In this document: positions 47,109 through 57,720 of the stretch, in pieces
How positions within the stretch are numbered: the stretch's first letter is position 1
How the letters are laid out: the number at the start of each line of letters is the position of its first letter
DNA from: Poa pratensis
Taxonomy: Eukaryota > Streptophyta > Magnoliopsida > Poales > Poaceae
Reading direction: 5' to 3'
Assembly: GCA_947311845.1 (NCBI GenBank)
Contig: CAMZMU010000111.1
Location: forward strand, 17,998,737-18,062,736
DNA length: 64,000 nt
Position numbers and translations under genes: made by a program
The notes under the pieces: generated by a model
Databases searched by the model: none
The model's input: the letters and a program-made list of their open reading frames with translations, nothing else
What the model was told of the DNA's origin: nothing

Positions 47109-48505
47109 TGTCGGGGATGTAACCCCGGGTACCCCGAAGTTGTTGATTCTGTTGAGTTATCAGAGGAGGCGGCAAAGAAATAAATAGAAGGGAAAGACAG
47201 AAAAGCAGCCTGGGCCAAATATCCTTCAAACTCGGAGTAAACCGAGTCATGCACCAGGCCGAGGTACGTGGGAGCAGGTCGCCGAGTTTTCCTCCTTTCG
47301 TACTCATCAGCAGCGTGACCAGCCTCGGTGCAAACCGAGCTATCGCCAGCCTCGGCAGGCCGAACTTTCATCCAGGCCTCGGTATGGGCCGAAGTACTTA
47401 GACCGAACTCTCCCAGACCGGCGTCTCCTCTGGCAGGCCGAGGTCTCCAGATGACTTGGGCGGGCTCCCTCGGGCAGGCCGGCATGATGGTGGACCGAGG
47501 CTGAGCAGGAGAGCTCCCCAGTTCCAGGACGGGCCAAGGTCGATCCTCACCTCGGACTGGGCCGCATTCCGGATCGAGCCAGCACGCCTCCACTCGCTAC
47601 CTCGGGCGGACCTTGCTCTCAGCTTCGGCGGGCCAGGCCACGTTAACTCGGCTGGACCGCAATGGCTGCTCCTAAGCTGGGCCGAGGTAAGCTGGGCCGA
47701 GGTATCCTGACCTCGGCTGGTTATTTCTTTCAGCGTGCATCGCGGAGCTGGCCGACGTAGTTTGTATCTCGGACTGGATCGAGATTAGCCACCAGATGGC
47801 ACATACCTCGCCCGGATCGGGGCGTAGTCTCAGCGCTGCGCGAGTCATCACGGCTACCTCGACTTCTTCTCCGGCATCTCCTCAACACCGGCATACCCGG
47901 TCACAGCCTCGTCCCGTACAGGATACCCCTGCCATCCCCAGAATATCCGGGAGACAGGAGCAAGAAGACAAAAGCGATGACACAGGCAGCGTGGCTACAG
48001 TGCCACAGATGTGACAAGAGTACAACTACAGTGACGCTGCTACAGTGTGACAAGACCCCAGTAGTCACCTCAGCTACAGCGTACAGTGCATAGTACTTTT
48101 GGTCTCCTTGTCCCCTCCTTGTCCCCTGGGCTCTCCCTATATAAAGAGCACCAGGGGAGAGGCAAGAAGCAGCCGCGCAGGAGGCCCTGGGCTCATTTCC
48201 CCCCGCGGGAGCTCTCCTCTCTGGAGATTAGCAACTTAATTAGCAGTGATTAGAGGCATACTTAGAGGCATCCGGCTCGAGGAGCGTTTGTACACACCGC
48301 ATATACAGAGGGAAATACACCAAATAGGATAGTGCTGCAGTAGGGGTTTTACCTCCTCACGAGGGCCCCGAAGCAGGGTAGATCTTTGTGTTTGCAGTGT
48401 TCTTCGTGTGCGACGCCATCGCGCAATCCCTCCCCGAATCCTCAAGCGTACGTTCGGCCCCAGAATAAGCCTACCCCTAGGCATCTGCGTGTTCCCACCA
48501 CGACA
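47109..48505 (+). repeat. LTR3, adjacent to the small gene
   Basis: TG...CA, 1397 bp, ending directly at the TSD. Its TATA box CTATATAAAG (about 48137-48146) lies about 370 bp upstream of ATG 48515 in the same direction, so a transcript started in this LTR would read into the gene. Confidence 0.92.
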
Positions 48506-48514
48506 TCGATCGGA

Positions 48515-48727
48515 ATGGAGACGCAGCACCGGCACGGACGCTCCGGTGCTGAGCGGCAGGGAGAGGGCGGAGATGGTGACGGTGCTGGAGGAGCAGATCG
48601 AGAAGCTGCGGTCGGAGCCCTGGCGCTGTGGCTGCACCACTTCGCCGCATGCCCGGACACCGATTGGCCCAACCTCGAGCGCTGCTACACGCGCTGGTAC
48701 GCCGAGTCGCGCAAGCTCCTCGCGTGA
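48515..48727 (+). CDS. Small gene of unknown function, leader interrupted by the retrotransposon
   Basis: ATG 48515 lies 9 bp after the end of LTR3. An uninterrupted 70-codon frame ends at TGA 48725-48727. The C-terminal part (LALWLHHFAACPDTDWPNLE then RCYTRWYAESRKLLA) looks like real protein. The middle reads more plausibly in the next frame (TDAPVLSGRERAEMVTVLEE then QIEKLRSEP, a charged helix), which would need one extra base before it and one missing base after it, near the CCC at 48620. So two compensating indels, or the plain ORF, are both possible. I do not recognise the family. No signal peptide or membrane segment. Confidence 0.5.
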   Translation: METQHRHGRSGAERQGEGGDGDGAGGADREAAVGALALWLHHFAACPDTDWPNLERCYTRWYAESRKLLA

Positions 48728-49174
48728 CCAGGAGAGCAGCACTATGTACTGTCGCCGGAGCATTTTTGGCTGATGCTGGAGTTGTTCTGTGGTCGAGTTA
48801 CTTACTACCCTACTTGTGTAAACATATAACAGGATGGAAAGTTTAGTCCCGACAATCACAAGATATACTTTGTGTAATAGAATGGGAAGTATACATATTT
48901 TGCTTGCTCCTGGACTCAGTTCATACGCAGGGCTGTGCAAATATGGTACTCTTTGTTCAGAGACAGTGGAAGCCAACAATCTTCTCCAGGAGTATGAATT
49001 TGGGCAACAGCTATTTAAGACAAGGTCATAAAGACAATAATACTGGGGTAGGTGCTTATTCTAATGATGATGTTACAACAGCTAATACAGCTCGGTTACA
49101 ACAGATTCTTGGTGTTCATATCGATCCTGATCACTCTACTGTACATATATTCCTGCGGACAAAAAAGTTACACT
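48728..49174. other. Convergent 3' regions of the small gene and the APRL gene
   Basis: AT-richer, with no gene. Short ORFs here overlap 3' UTR sequence and lack motifs. Confidence 0.5.
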
Positions 49175-51141
49175 TCACCTTAGCTCATTCGTGGAGTTCG
49201 TCCTTCCAATGGTGCTTGGTTCTCCAATCGACACAGACGCTAACGATTTGGAGGCCCAAGCGGTGGCACTCCTTGCCCCCTCCTGTAAATTCCCTCGCTT
49301 CGATGGGTATAGCCTGTTAAATTTTTGTCTTGCTTGCTCGAGGTAGGTGAAGAAATACTCATGCACACCCATCAAGTTGGCAAAAAGAGTGTGTCTCCTC
49401 CACGCCCATTTTGCTGCGGAAACAATCTTCGGCGATAGAAGATACAGCAACCGCAGAATTACGAAACAAGTTGCCAACGCTAGATAGGTATCTTGCTGAA
49501 GTATGTTTTCTGGTGAACGCGCCCACCAGAATGGACAATTTTCCTGCTCAACGTCCTTTCTAGACTCAATTTCATCTAATGGATGTGCCATGGACTCCCC
49601 GGTAGTTGACTCCATTTCTGCACTGATGCCTTCATCACATAAATTCACCATCAGAAAATCATTTAGTAAAACAGAAACAGATATTCTAAGCCCAACAAAT
49701 TCCAAGAACAAACACAGGGTGGCCCAGGGACGCTAGTTTGGAACAATGATACCTCATACGACAAGATAGATGGAAAAAACTACCACCCACCCCCCAAAAA
49801 TAAAAAGGAAAGTGAAAAAAAGATTCAGCATGCAACAATATACACACCTGAAACATCGTTGTAGAAAGCAGCTAGTGGTTTAACAGTTCGCGGTCCATGG
49901 TACCTCACTCGCATTGTTGAATTCAAGAGAAAGAGTGTTGGAAAACCATGTATCCCATATCTTGATATTATGCTGCAATTTCAAATGAAAGCTTACATTT
50001 CATAATAAATACTGTATTATACTGAGAAATATATTTTTCTTCTCCAAAGGCAGACATACCTTGGTCTAATTGCAGATTCCTCGAATGCAAAATGACGAAT
50101 AGTTGGGAATAAGTGAGCTAATGTCTCAAAATTTGGTTTGCACTCTTGTGAAAACGGGCACCATGAGGCATAGAAAAGTATAGCAATGTACTCATCTATG
50201 TTCATGTGAAGAAGATTAACTGCCCTTGCCAATGTAGCCTCATCACCCTATAGTGTTAAGAAGTTAAGAGTCAGCCTCAGTTTTTCAAGTACAACAGATG
50301 GAATAATCTTGTGCTCATGAAGGAAGAGAGGTACAATCAGAATTATAAAAAAATAGTATTCTACTAGTACTAATTGTCAACTATTTTTCACTCACTGAAA
50401 TAACGAGAGCCATGTTATGGATGCTTTATGTTCTTATGTTGAGGCTTTGAGCTCTACATTTAGGAAAAGAACAAGAGATTGGGATGGAAGACTACATCCA
50501 ATTTTTGGTACATATAGTTTCATTTCTCCAGGTCGGAGGAACCATTAGTTTCCAAGATATGACCAAACTGAAAGAAGTCTAAGGAATATCTCTGGCTATA
50601 TTCATGTAGCATGTAGATGAACAAAGACCAATTGATACGATAGAGATGGCATAAGTGTTAATATCGGAGCTGAGCAGATCAGGGAATTTCAAACCAATAC
50701 GAGACTGGCTTTCAGGGACATCGCACAAATTTCGCATAGCTAATGCACATACAAGTTGCTAAATCCATAAACCAACTGATGTATAGGATAGGAACAACTA
50801 TTGACACCTTTAGCCATATGCGTGGACCCTAGAGGATTCGCAATTTCACAACCACAAGTTTTCACTTCCCACCAATTTCACCTCGCCAATAATTTATTCG
50901 CCGCTGGAGTATATTTTACTACATCAAAAACGTCGGGAGGATAGCTCACCTCGATGACGCCGACCTGGTCGCCGAGGCGGAGATCCAGCGACGAGCACGT
51001 GCGGGGCGTCCCGAGCACGGTCTCAGCCGCGGTAGGCACCAGGCACGCCTCGGTAGTCGCCGGGGCGGCGGAGCAGCCCCCCACGGTGGCGGCGACGATG
51101 AGGAGGAGCAGCACCGCCCCCCACGGCGATCTCCGCCCCAT
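49175..51141 (-). CDS. APRL: 5'-adenylylsulfate reductase-like (APRL) thioredoxin-fold protein
   Basis: Four exons on the minus strand, all GT-AG and in phase: 51141-50950, 50247-50060, 49972-49848, 49629-49175; about 319 residues. A hydrophobic signal peptide (about residues 1-26) is followed by a thioredoxin-like domain (about 65-165) with [20 protein letters not shown], a transmembrane helix at about 216-235 ([17 protein letters not shown]) and a basic C-terminal tail. The active-site motif is CPFS (94-97): the second redox Cys is Ser, which is usual for APRL proteins and separates them from true APS reductases. Probably a secretory-pathway, membrane-bound redox or chaperone-like protein; its substrate is unknown. 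All exons are open, with no frameshift. Which APRL paralogue it is cannot be decided here. Confidence 0.92.
50248..50949 (-). other. Intron 1 of the APRL gene
   Basis: 702 bp, AT-rich. No transposon termini recognised. Confidence 0.7.
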
Positions 51142-51480
51142 GGGGCCCTCGAAAATACGCGTCCCCCGCCCTAGATCTGCGCTCCTCGAGCTGGTCCGCG
51201 GCGGCGCATGCGCTCAGCGCCGGGAGCGCGCGGCGGCCATGGCAGCGATTTGGGGCGCCGACGACGGGTGCGGAGGTTGGTTGGGTGTGTGAGGCTTGCG
51301 TTCCGAGGCGGGGTCGCTTTATCGGGCTCGGGCGCCAACCGGCCGTCGGATCGCTATCGAACGGCGCATATTCCCGCGCGAGCCGGTCCATGGACGCGGG
51401 ACGGGAGGCCGCGTGCTAAGTATGACGTGCGGGGCCCACCACGCGGTGACGGGGTTGGTTTGTCCAGCCCCGCTAGGGTG
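51142..51480 (-). promoter_or_regulatory. Promoter and 5' UTR region of the APRL gene
   Basis: GC-rich up to about 51480, typical of a grass gene start. No clear TATA box. Confidence 0.45.
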
Positions 51481-53046
51481 ACGTGATATTTATGGCCACG
51501 AGGCTACGGGCCCCATGGAGTATGACACACGTGGACCAATGAATATAGCTGGCCGCCGGGACCACCCTGTCAGTGGGATATTGCCTTTTTTAAAAGAAGA
51601 TATTGATGGCTTGATGCTCCGTTTGCTTTGGGTCAGTGTCTCACGGATACTAATCGGACACGGGAGAGAATAGCGTAGATGCAACTTGCTGCTGCCTGCT
51701 GGTGGTTTTATGGCAAAACGTGTGAACAAGAGTACTCGCAGAAGAATTATTGTCGTTGGGTCGGTCTAAATTGCAATTATCCTTATTTCTTTTTAAAACC
51801 AATTGTCCTGATTTGTCTTGCTTACGATTTGATTGCGCTTGCGGGTGGGAGTGAGCACTGGGATTGCCAAACCAATCATTTCTGGTCTCAGATGCCGTGT
51901 CACTGTCACTACCCTTGCGGACAAGATTGTGCCAACTGGCCAAAAATAAAGGGATAAAACAAGCATATATGCGCACTCCAAATTTTGAGTTGCAATGCTT
52001 GAAGAAAAATGGCTTGGTTAACATCACCGGTTTCGACCACAGGACAAACAACAGCAAGAGAATGTGCATTGTGAGTACGACTTGCAAGGACATATCATAT
52101 TTTTCAAATGAATTTATCTGTCCTTACTCCTTAACATGGTTGACCTTTTAATACTACCAAAGAAAGAAAGGAGCCTTTGGATGGAATCGAGGACCAGCAG
52201 CATTGGCAATGTCAATCATTTTGGATTAGGGTGGCGTATCACCATCAGTGTGTCATGGCAGACATTGCTAATACAGTACCGTGTCTACAGCAGCTGGCAA
52301 ACACCGTGATCAGTTCGACGTTCCACCCAGCATAGAATCATGGGAGACTCAGAGCCGTACAACAATACCCGTATAACCTCAGGGAGCCTGCCGGTAGAGA
52401 ACTTTGCACTGAGAGCTGTATGAAAAATTGAAGTTCTCGTAGTCATTCCAGTAAGCAGGAAGTTCCTGAATAATGCAGATACCATGTTGTGAAACATGCA
52501 CAAAATCCACAAAAAGGAAGTGTAGGTAGAAACATTTTACAGGAAAAACTACGTTTCACTCTCTTTTCAATCATTCATCATCTGAAATATTCATCTTAAT
52601 TTCACAGGGCTGTAATCTGGGATGTGACCAGTATAGATACCAACAAATTTACATACATGATACAAGAACGAATGGGCACCATTACAGAGGGGGAGAATTT
52701 AATTGGAGAGAAAAAATTGAATTATACCTATATGACACATTGGCCGCGATTATGTACGCCGCAGCATCATCCCTTTATTGAATATGGTTTTGCTACAAAA
52801 TTAACTTTGACGGCTTCATCTTCGTGTCTGGCAGTAAAACCTAGCTAGGCCTGGAAAGCTTAGCCATCTAGCCTGTCTTCCACAGCGTGCACTTGCCCGA
52901 TCAGTCTCATGGCACCTTGCGGTCCATGACGATTCATGGCGAGTTAGCTGACCCATTTCCTCCAGTGTTTCAACTGAAATTTGTTTTCAGTTGTCCCTGA
53001 ACAATACTTGTGACGGTATGTAGGGGTAAAGAATAATTTGGTATGC
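51481..53046. other. Intergenic, includes the 3' UTR of the methyltransferase gene
   Basis: No gene recognised. The last few hundred bases before 53047 should contain the 3' UTR and polyadenylation site of the minus-strand gene. Confidence 0.5.
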
Positions 53047-56000
53047 TCATTGTTTTCTCAGAAAGGGCTTCTGGCAGACCATCAATTTTTCATCACTAGC
53101 TATGTCAAGATCCATAATACGGGCATCCCACTTGAGCTGAGCAGCAACAGATCTTGCAGCTTCAATAAGAGGGGCGGTGTCACGTATCATTATCCAGCCC
53201 TGCATAGGCATAAAATGAATAGATCATTTTAGACAATACATTGAACACTCATCAGCTAATGGTTAATGCAAATACCATTTCATACATATATTGTAGATAT
53301 ATGTGCGTGCAAGACTTGTCCAATAGATAGCCTGATGAAAACTAAGCGGAGAGAGTTTACAACGGAATTTTTTAAACTCTGGTAAATGACAACTTTTGTG
53401 CATCAGAGCTAAGGTTTGTGCAACCCCAAATGCTGCATCTTACAATGTAGAGTGTCCACATTCTCCCTAGATGGAAAACTAGAACCCTTCAATTTGCCTT
53501 GCCATAGTGAATGGCCACAGAGTACTGAAGAAACTAAAGTTTTTGGAGTTAAACCAAGTTACTCCCTCTGGTCCATAAAAAGTGACGCGAGCTGTGCCTG
53601 GAACTTGTACGTGACAAGGTGATTCCTCGCGACATTTATATAGGATCGGAGGGAGTAAGATTTATCTTGTGGACGTCCCTTACATATGGCATAGTTAAGC
53701 CGTAACAATAATTAGAACGGAGCCATATGGATCAGTTTTAATTTTATTTTTAGAACCACCAACAACAACAGGACACGTTATTGTGCTTAGCCTCAGCACT
53801 CAGCAGTCAGAAACCTCTACATGTGAGTTACAGATGTGTTTTATGACTGAATGATCCAGTTTCTATATCAGTACAAATGTATAATAGAAAAACTTGGTCA
53901 CCTCTGGTCGTAGGATGCGGTCAACTTCCAAGAATATGTCAAGAGTAGAACATCTACGTTTTTGGCTCTTTTCAAGTGATAACAAGCCATCAGCATGTAC
54001 CATATCATATGTTCTCGGGTAAGTTGGAAATGCTTCGCACCTGAAGAAATGTTTGATATTCAATCGGTTAGAGTGATGAGAAGATCCATATGCCAAAACC
54101 TATCTAAAAAATAACAGTTTACGTATGCTGTGATCTCCATCAGATTAAGACATGATTGATTGTTCTACAATTTTATAAGCATGCTAAATGGCTGTTGCCT
54201 GATGAAAGTTGTGAGTTGCAGCTGTGGGGTACAGTATGGGAAATTTTAGCAGGAAAGACAGTTGGGGATATCAAATAAGAAGAGTAATAGATATATGCCT
54301 GAAGAGAAGGGGGGAGATCAGAGAGGAAAAACTCAGGGGCAAATATTTACCAGTCATGTTGAACCCCTATAAATCCACGGTCAAAAATCAGTGGCAGATA
54401 GTTTGGGGCATTTGTAGGAACAACATTCATCACCCATACAGATTTTCCAGACTTCAGCAAAGCAGCATTAAATCCACCAAAGTGAGCATTCATATCCAGA
54501 ACATTCCTAAGCATGTTAAATGGTGGCTGTGGGTCCTCATCACCAGGTCTCTTTGGATGATCAGAAAATATAAGTGGAGACAGTAAAGACCAGTAGTTCC
54601 GCACCATGGAGTCCCAGTTTGAAGTATCCTCAGCAAAGACTTCCGAATGCACACCTGGCAATTTGGAATGTTTTAATTTCAAGCAGGCAACATTTGACCA
54701 TAGAAATGCTCACATCTTAAGAGTGTCCAGTTTGTGTATCTTAATACTTACCATGTATATCAAGCTCTGTTGAGTTCAATCTAGCCTGAGAAGGCCATGT
54801 TGTGCGATGTTCAATGGGGATCCAACGCCGACTTCTTGTTCCTGCTATACAGGGATTTAATGGATGGTAGTATGGCGATTCTGGATCATGACTTTTAGCA
54901 CAAAGCACAGGCTCGGATTTCCTTAAACACAGAAGAACAAAATCATCAGTTATCGAAACATCTCTGTAAGAGTATAATAGAGCTTATAGAAATTAGTATG
55001 CATTAGATTCAATACATGGGCAAGACTGAAAAGAGATTCCATGTACCTTGAACTGTAACAATCCCTTGTGTTTGTCTTTTTCCACACAATTGTCTCATCT
55101 TGTTGTGACAGCATCTCCCAACAGAGTTTATTAGCTAAGTCACGAATGGTTGTCCATTTCTTTTGATTTTCTTTGTCACGTAAGGCCCTATGTGTATTCA
55201 GATTCGATGTCCAAACAAAGTATCCACCAGGCCTCAAGAGCCTGTCCACTTCGACCAAGTAAACACCATCTGCAACATCAGAGAAGTAACATATAGTAAG
55301 ATATCTGCTGTATAAGGAAAACATGATTTTTCACTATTGGTACATAGCAGTATGTCCCTGGACATGTAGTGCTCCGCTGATATACATCAATCCTCCCATA
55401 CACATATCTTAATAGATGGTAAACCTACAAGTCACTAATGGCTGCTGATGGATTAACCTGGACTGGTGACTCGCTAAAGCTATTTCAACCAGTGAGATCT
55501 AAGGCACTGAAAAGAACCAAGGGAACACTCTGCACATACCGTTTTTGTCCCAGTCAACGTTGCATTTTGCACAGTGCACCATATCGAATGAAAGATAAGG
55601 ATATGGAAGCTGCTTTGATGCAAATGAACCAATCAGTGCAGGAATTCCTCTCTCCAGGGTGATTTGCACTTGACTACCCGACGCCTCAAAGTTAGCAATG
55701 CACATAGTCAAGAGATCTCTATCGAAAAGATGTGACCCCAAGGTACCAAATCCACATTCTATATCAAGGACTGTCCTCACCTGAAAATAATATGTCAGGG
55801 AGAAATATCAGAACTGCTGTAAACTCAACAATTATCCCAAACTATGATATACTGGGCTGAAGGGTGAAATATGAAGTGTAGTAGCAAATAACGACAGTGG
55901 AGAACACATCACATGAATTTGACAAGAAAAGGACAACGCAACATATCTCCACTATGTTTGACATTGTGGATCCCTACCAAGAAAACATTTGCAGCAAATG

Positions 56001-57343
56001 CAGGAAGGAAACCCTGACGTGCACTTTCTAAAGCATTGACCACAGGGTTTTCAAAGGCCAGACTGAGTGGAAATTGACCAGCACTTTTCCACCCACTCTC
56101 ACATGCAAAATCTGTTTAATCTATAAAAAACTACCAAAATCTGTAATAGGGTGTTCAATGGAAAGACCACAGTGGACTAGTGCTACTGAACAAAATTCCT
56201 AGCATAGAAAATCAAAAGGACAATACAAAGACCTGAACAAACATTGTGCAATTGAGCTTGCTCCATGTTTCCAATTTTAAAAGAGAGAAGATTATTAAGA
56301 TGTCGAGAAAGACCACCAGTTAGTGACTCTTTTTTAGACAGATGCATAAATTCAGTAATCTAGCGAAGATTAGCAACTCACAAACAGAAATTTCAATAGT
56401 TTGGTCCTACTATTAGTTCCAGTCACCAGCTAAGACACATCAGTTCAACAAAACACATAGTAGTAGGAATTTGGCAAGAACTCACCCCAGCCTCATTAAA
56501 ATTGAACTCGTTCCGCAGGCCAATCATCTCAGCAATCTGATGCGCATAATCCTCCACGCCGTCAGACATATGCGCGTCTGACGGGAAGGATATCTGGTCC
56601 TCCTCCACCATCATCCTACGAACAATCGGAAACAGCAAAATTCACAACCAATATACAGACGAAGCCACCACCACAAAAATTTCCAAAACAAAATACAAAC
56701 TGCTGATATATATACCTCTTGAACAGGCTCCCCGACGAGAACTCCTGTCCGCTAATCCTCACGTTGTCCTTCCAGATGAACTCCTTGCAGCTGGGCCAGC
56801 GCACGGGCGTGCGGTACGCCCGCGGCGGCGCGACGAGGCAGGCGACCCTGCCCTCGCGCGCGCACTGCCGCTCGTAGCTTATCACCACGCCGCCGCCCAG
56901 ATCCGTGACGTCGACGGCGTCGGAGCCGTTGTAGTAGCAGGGCACGTAGCCCTCGTACTCGGGCGCGCACGCCTCGGCCTCCCGCGCGCGGACCCCGCCG
57001 GCGCCGGCGAGCTCGCCGATGTCGAGCAGGTCGGCGACGAGCTGCTCCTGCAGGCGCCGGTACCCGCGGCGCGCGGACGCCGCGGCCGTCGCCCCCGCGG
57101 CGCCGCCCGCCCGCGTACAGCGACCCGGCCCACGCCACCGAGCCCACGAGCGCGGCCGGCCAGCACGAGGACCCCGATCCTCGCCGCGGCCGCCGCGAGG
57201 TGCCGCTTCCGAGAACCCCGTGTGGGCGTGGCGGCGCCAATGCCGTTCTCGCTGGGCTCCTTGGGGTCGTAGCGGTCCTCGTCGGCGGTGCCGCGGTCCT
57301 TGCCGCCGGTCCCCGAGAAGCCCCGGTACAGCGGCCGCGACAT
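53047..57343 (-). CDS. Probable Golgi methyltransferase of the PMT family, exon 1 frameshifted twice
   Basis: Eight minus-strand exons, all GT-AG: 57343-56716, 56615-56486, 55780-55540, 55269-55047, 54921-54752, 54654-54351, 54040-53902, 53199-53047; about 662 residues in phase. It has a short cytosolic N-terminus ([11 protein letters not shown]), one membrane anchor (about residues 50-75, [13 protein letters not shown]), then the plant Methyltransf_29 domain with SAM motif [49 protein letters not shown] and [10 protein letters not shown]. Such type II Golgi proteins are thought to methylate pectin or other wall polymers; substrate not known here. In exon 1 the frame moves by one base near 57180 and again near 57115, each fitting one extra G in a GC-rich run. 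From about 57100 on the frame is clean to the stop at 53049-53047. Pseudogene or sequence error are both possible. Confidence 0.88.
53560..53657. mobile_element. Stowaway-type MITE in the last intron of the methyltransferase gene
   Basis: TA/CTCCCTCTGGTCCATAAAAA on the left, TTTATATAGGATCGGAGGGAG/TA on the right; 98 bp with TAs. The internal arms are poorly paired, so it is old. Confidence 0.8.
55781..56485 (-). other. Intron 2 of the methyltransferase gene
   Basis: 705 bp of AT-rich DNA. No transposon termini recognised. The last intron (53200-53901) is the other long one and contains the Stowaway MITE. Confidence 0.7.
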
Positions 57344-57720
57344 GGCTGCTGCTGCTTCTGCTACGGATCCGTCCAGAGCCGCATATAGGGAGCGCGAAAC
57401 CAACGACGGCGGACTAGAAGGAGCAATTGAGCAATGGCGCTCCCGCTCCACGGCTACTGCCGCCTCACCACTGCGCGCGGCGAGTAAATGGAGATAGCGA
57501 GAGGGGAGGGAACGAACGCGACAGTACAGCACGGCCCGATAACCGAGTGTGCGTGTGTCCTTGGCTCCGGATCGGAACGGGAGCAGCACACACAACACAA
57601 TCTAATCTCTCTTCTGTACTTGTGTAACAGCCGATTACTCCCTTGACACCGGTATAAATAGAGGAGCGGGATGCTGTTGGGAATGGAACTGAAAAATCAA
57701 TGCGGCGTGGCGTGGGGCCC
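57344..57720 (-). promoter_or_regulatory. 5' UTR and promoter region of the methyltransferase gene
   Basis: GC-rich leader. GGTATAAATAGAGG at about 57650 reads as a TATA box on the plus strand and as CTATTTATACC on the minus strand; the symmetric core makes its direction unclear. Confidence 0.45.

Larger units (their letters stand above)
38613..48505 (+). mobile_element. Three-LTR, tandem non-autonomous LTR retrotransposon with TSD TCGAT
   Basis: Order: LTR1 38613-40008, internal 1 40009-42879, LTR2 42880-44275, internal 2 44276-47108, LTR3 47109-48505. Perfect TSD TCGAT at 38608-38612 and 48506-48510 shows that the whole array occupies one target site. After LTR1 and LTR2 a TGGCGCCCACCGTGGGG primer-binding-like site follows a 2-base spacer, and a CCTCGGGGACTAA tract precedes LTR2 and LTR3. 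The internal domains (2871 and 2833 bp) have no gag, protease, RT or integrase, so this is a LARD-like element, probably Gypsy-derived from the priming site. The LTRs differ at one to three positions, mostly single-base run lengths, so the insertion is young. I could not name the family. Confidence 0.93.

Noticed and set aside
38613..48505. Two independent insertions of the same LTR element side by side
   Set aside because: The middle LTR is shared and only the outermost ends carry the TSD TCGAT, so a single target site is more likely.
57019..57417. Plus-strand ORFs over PMT exon 1
   Set aside because: Shadow of the GC-rich exon; the minus strand carries the conserved methyltransferase text.
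57640..57680. Divergent plus-strand promoter with TATAAATAG
   Set aside because: The core reads as TATA on both strands, and no plus-strand gene follows within several kb.
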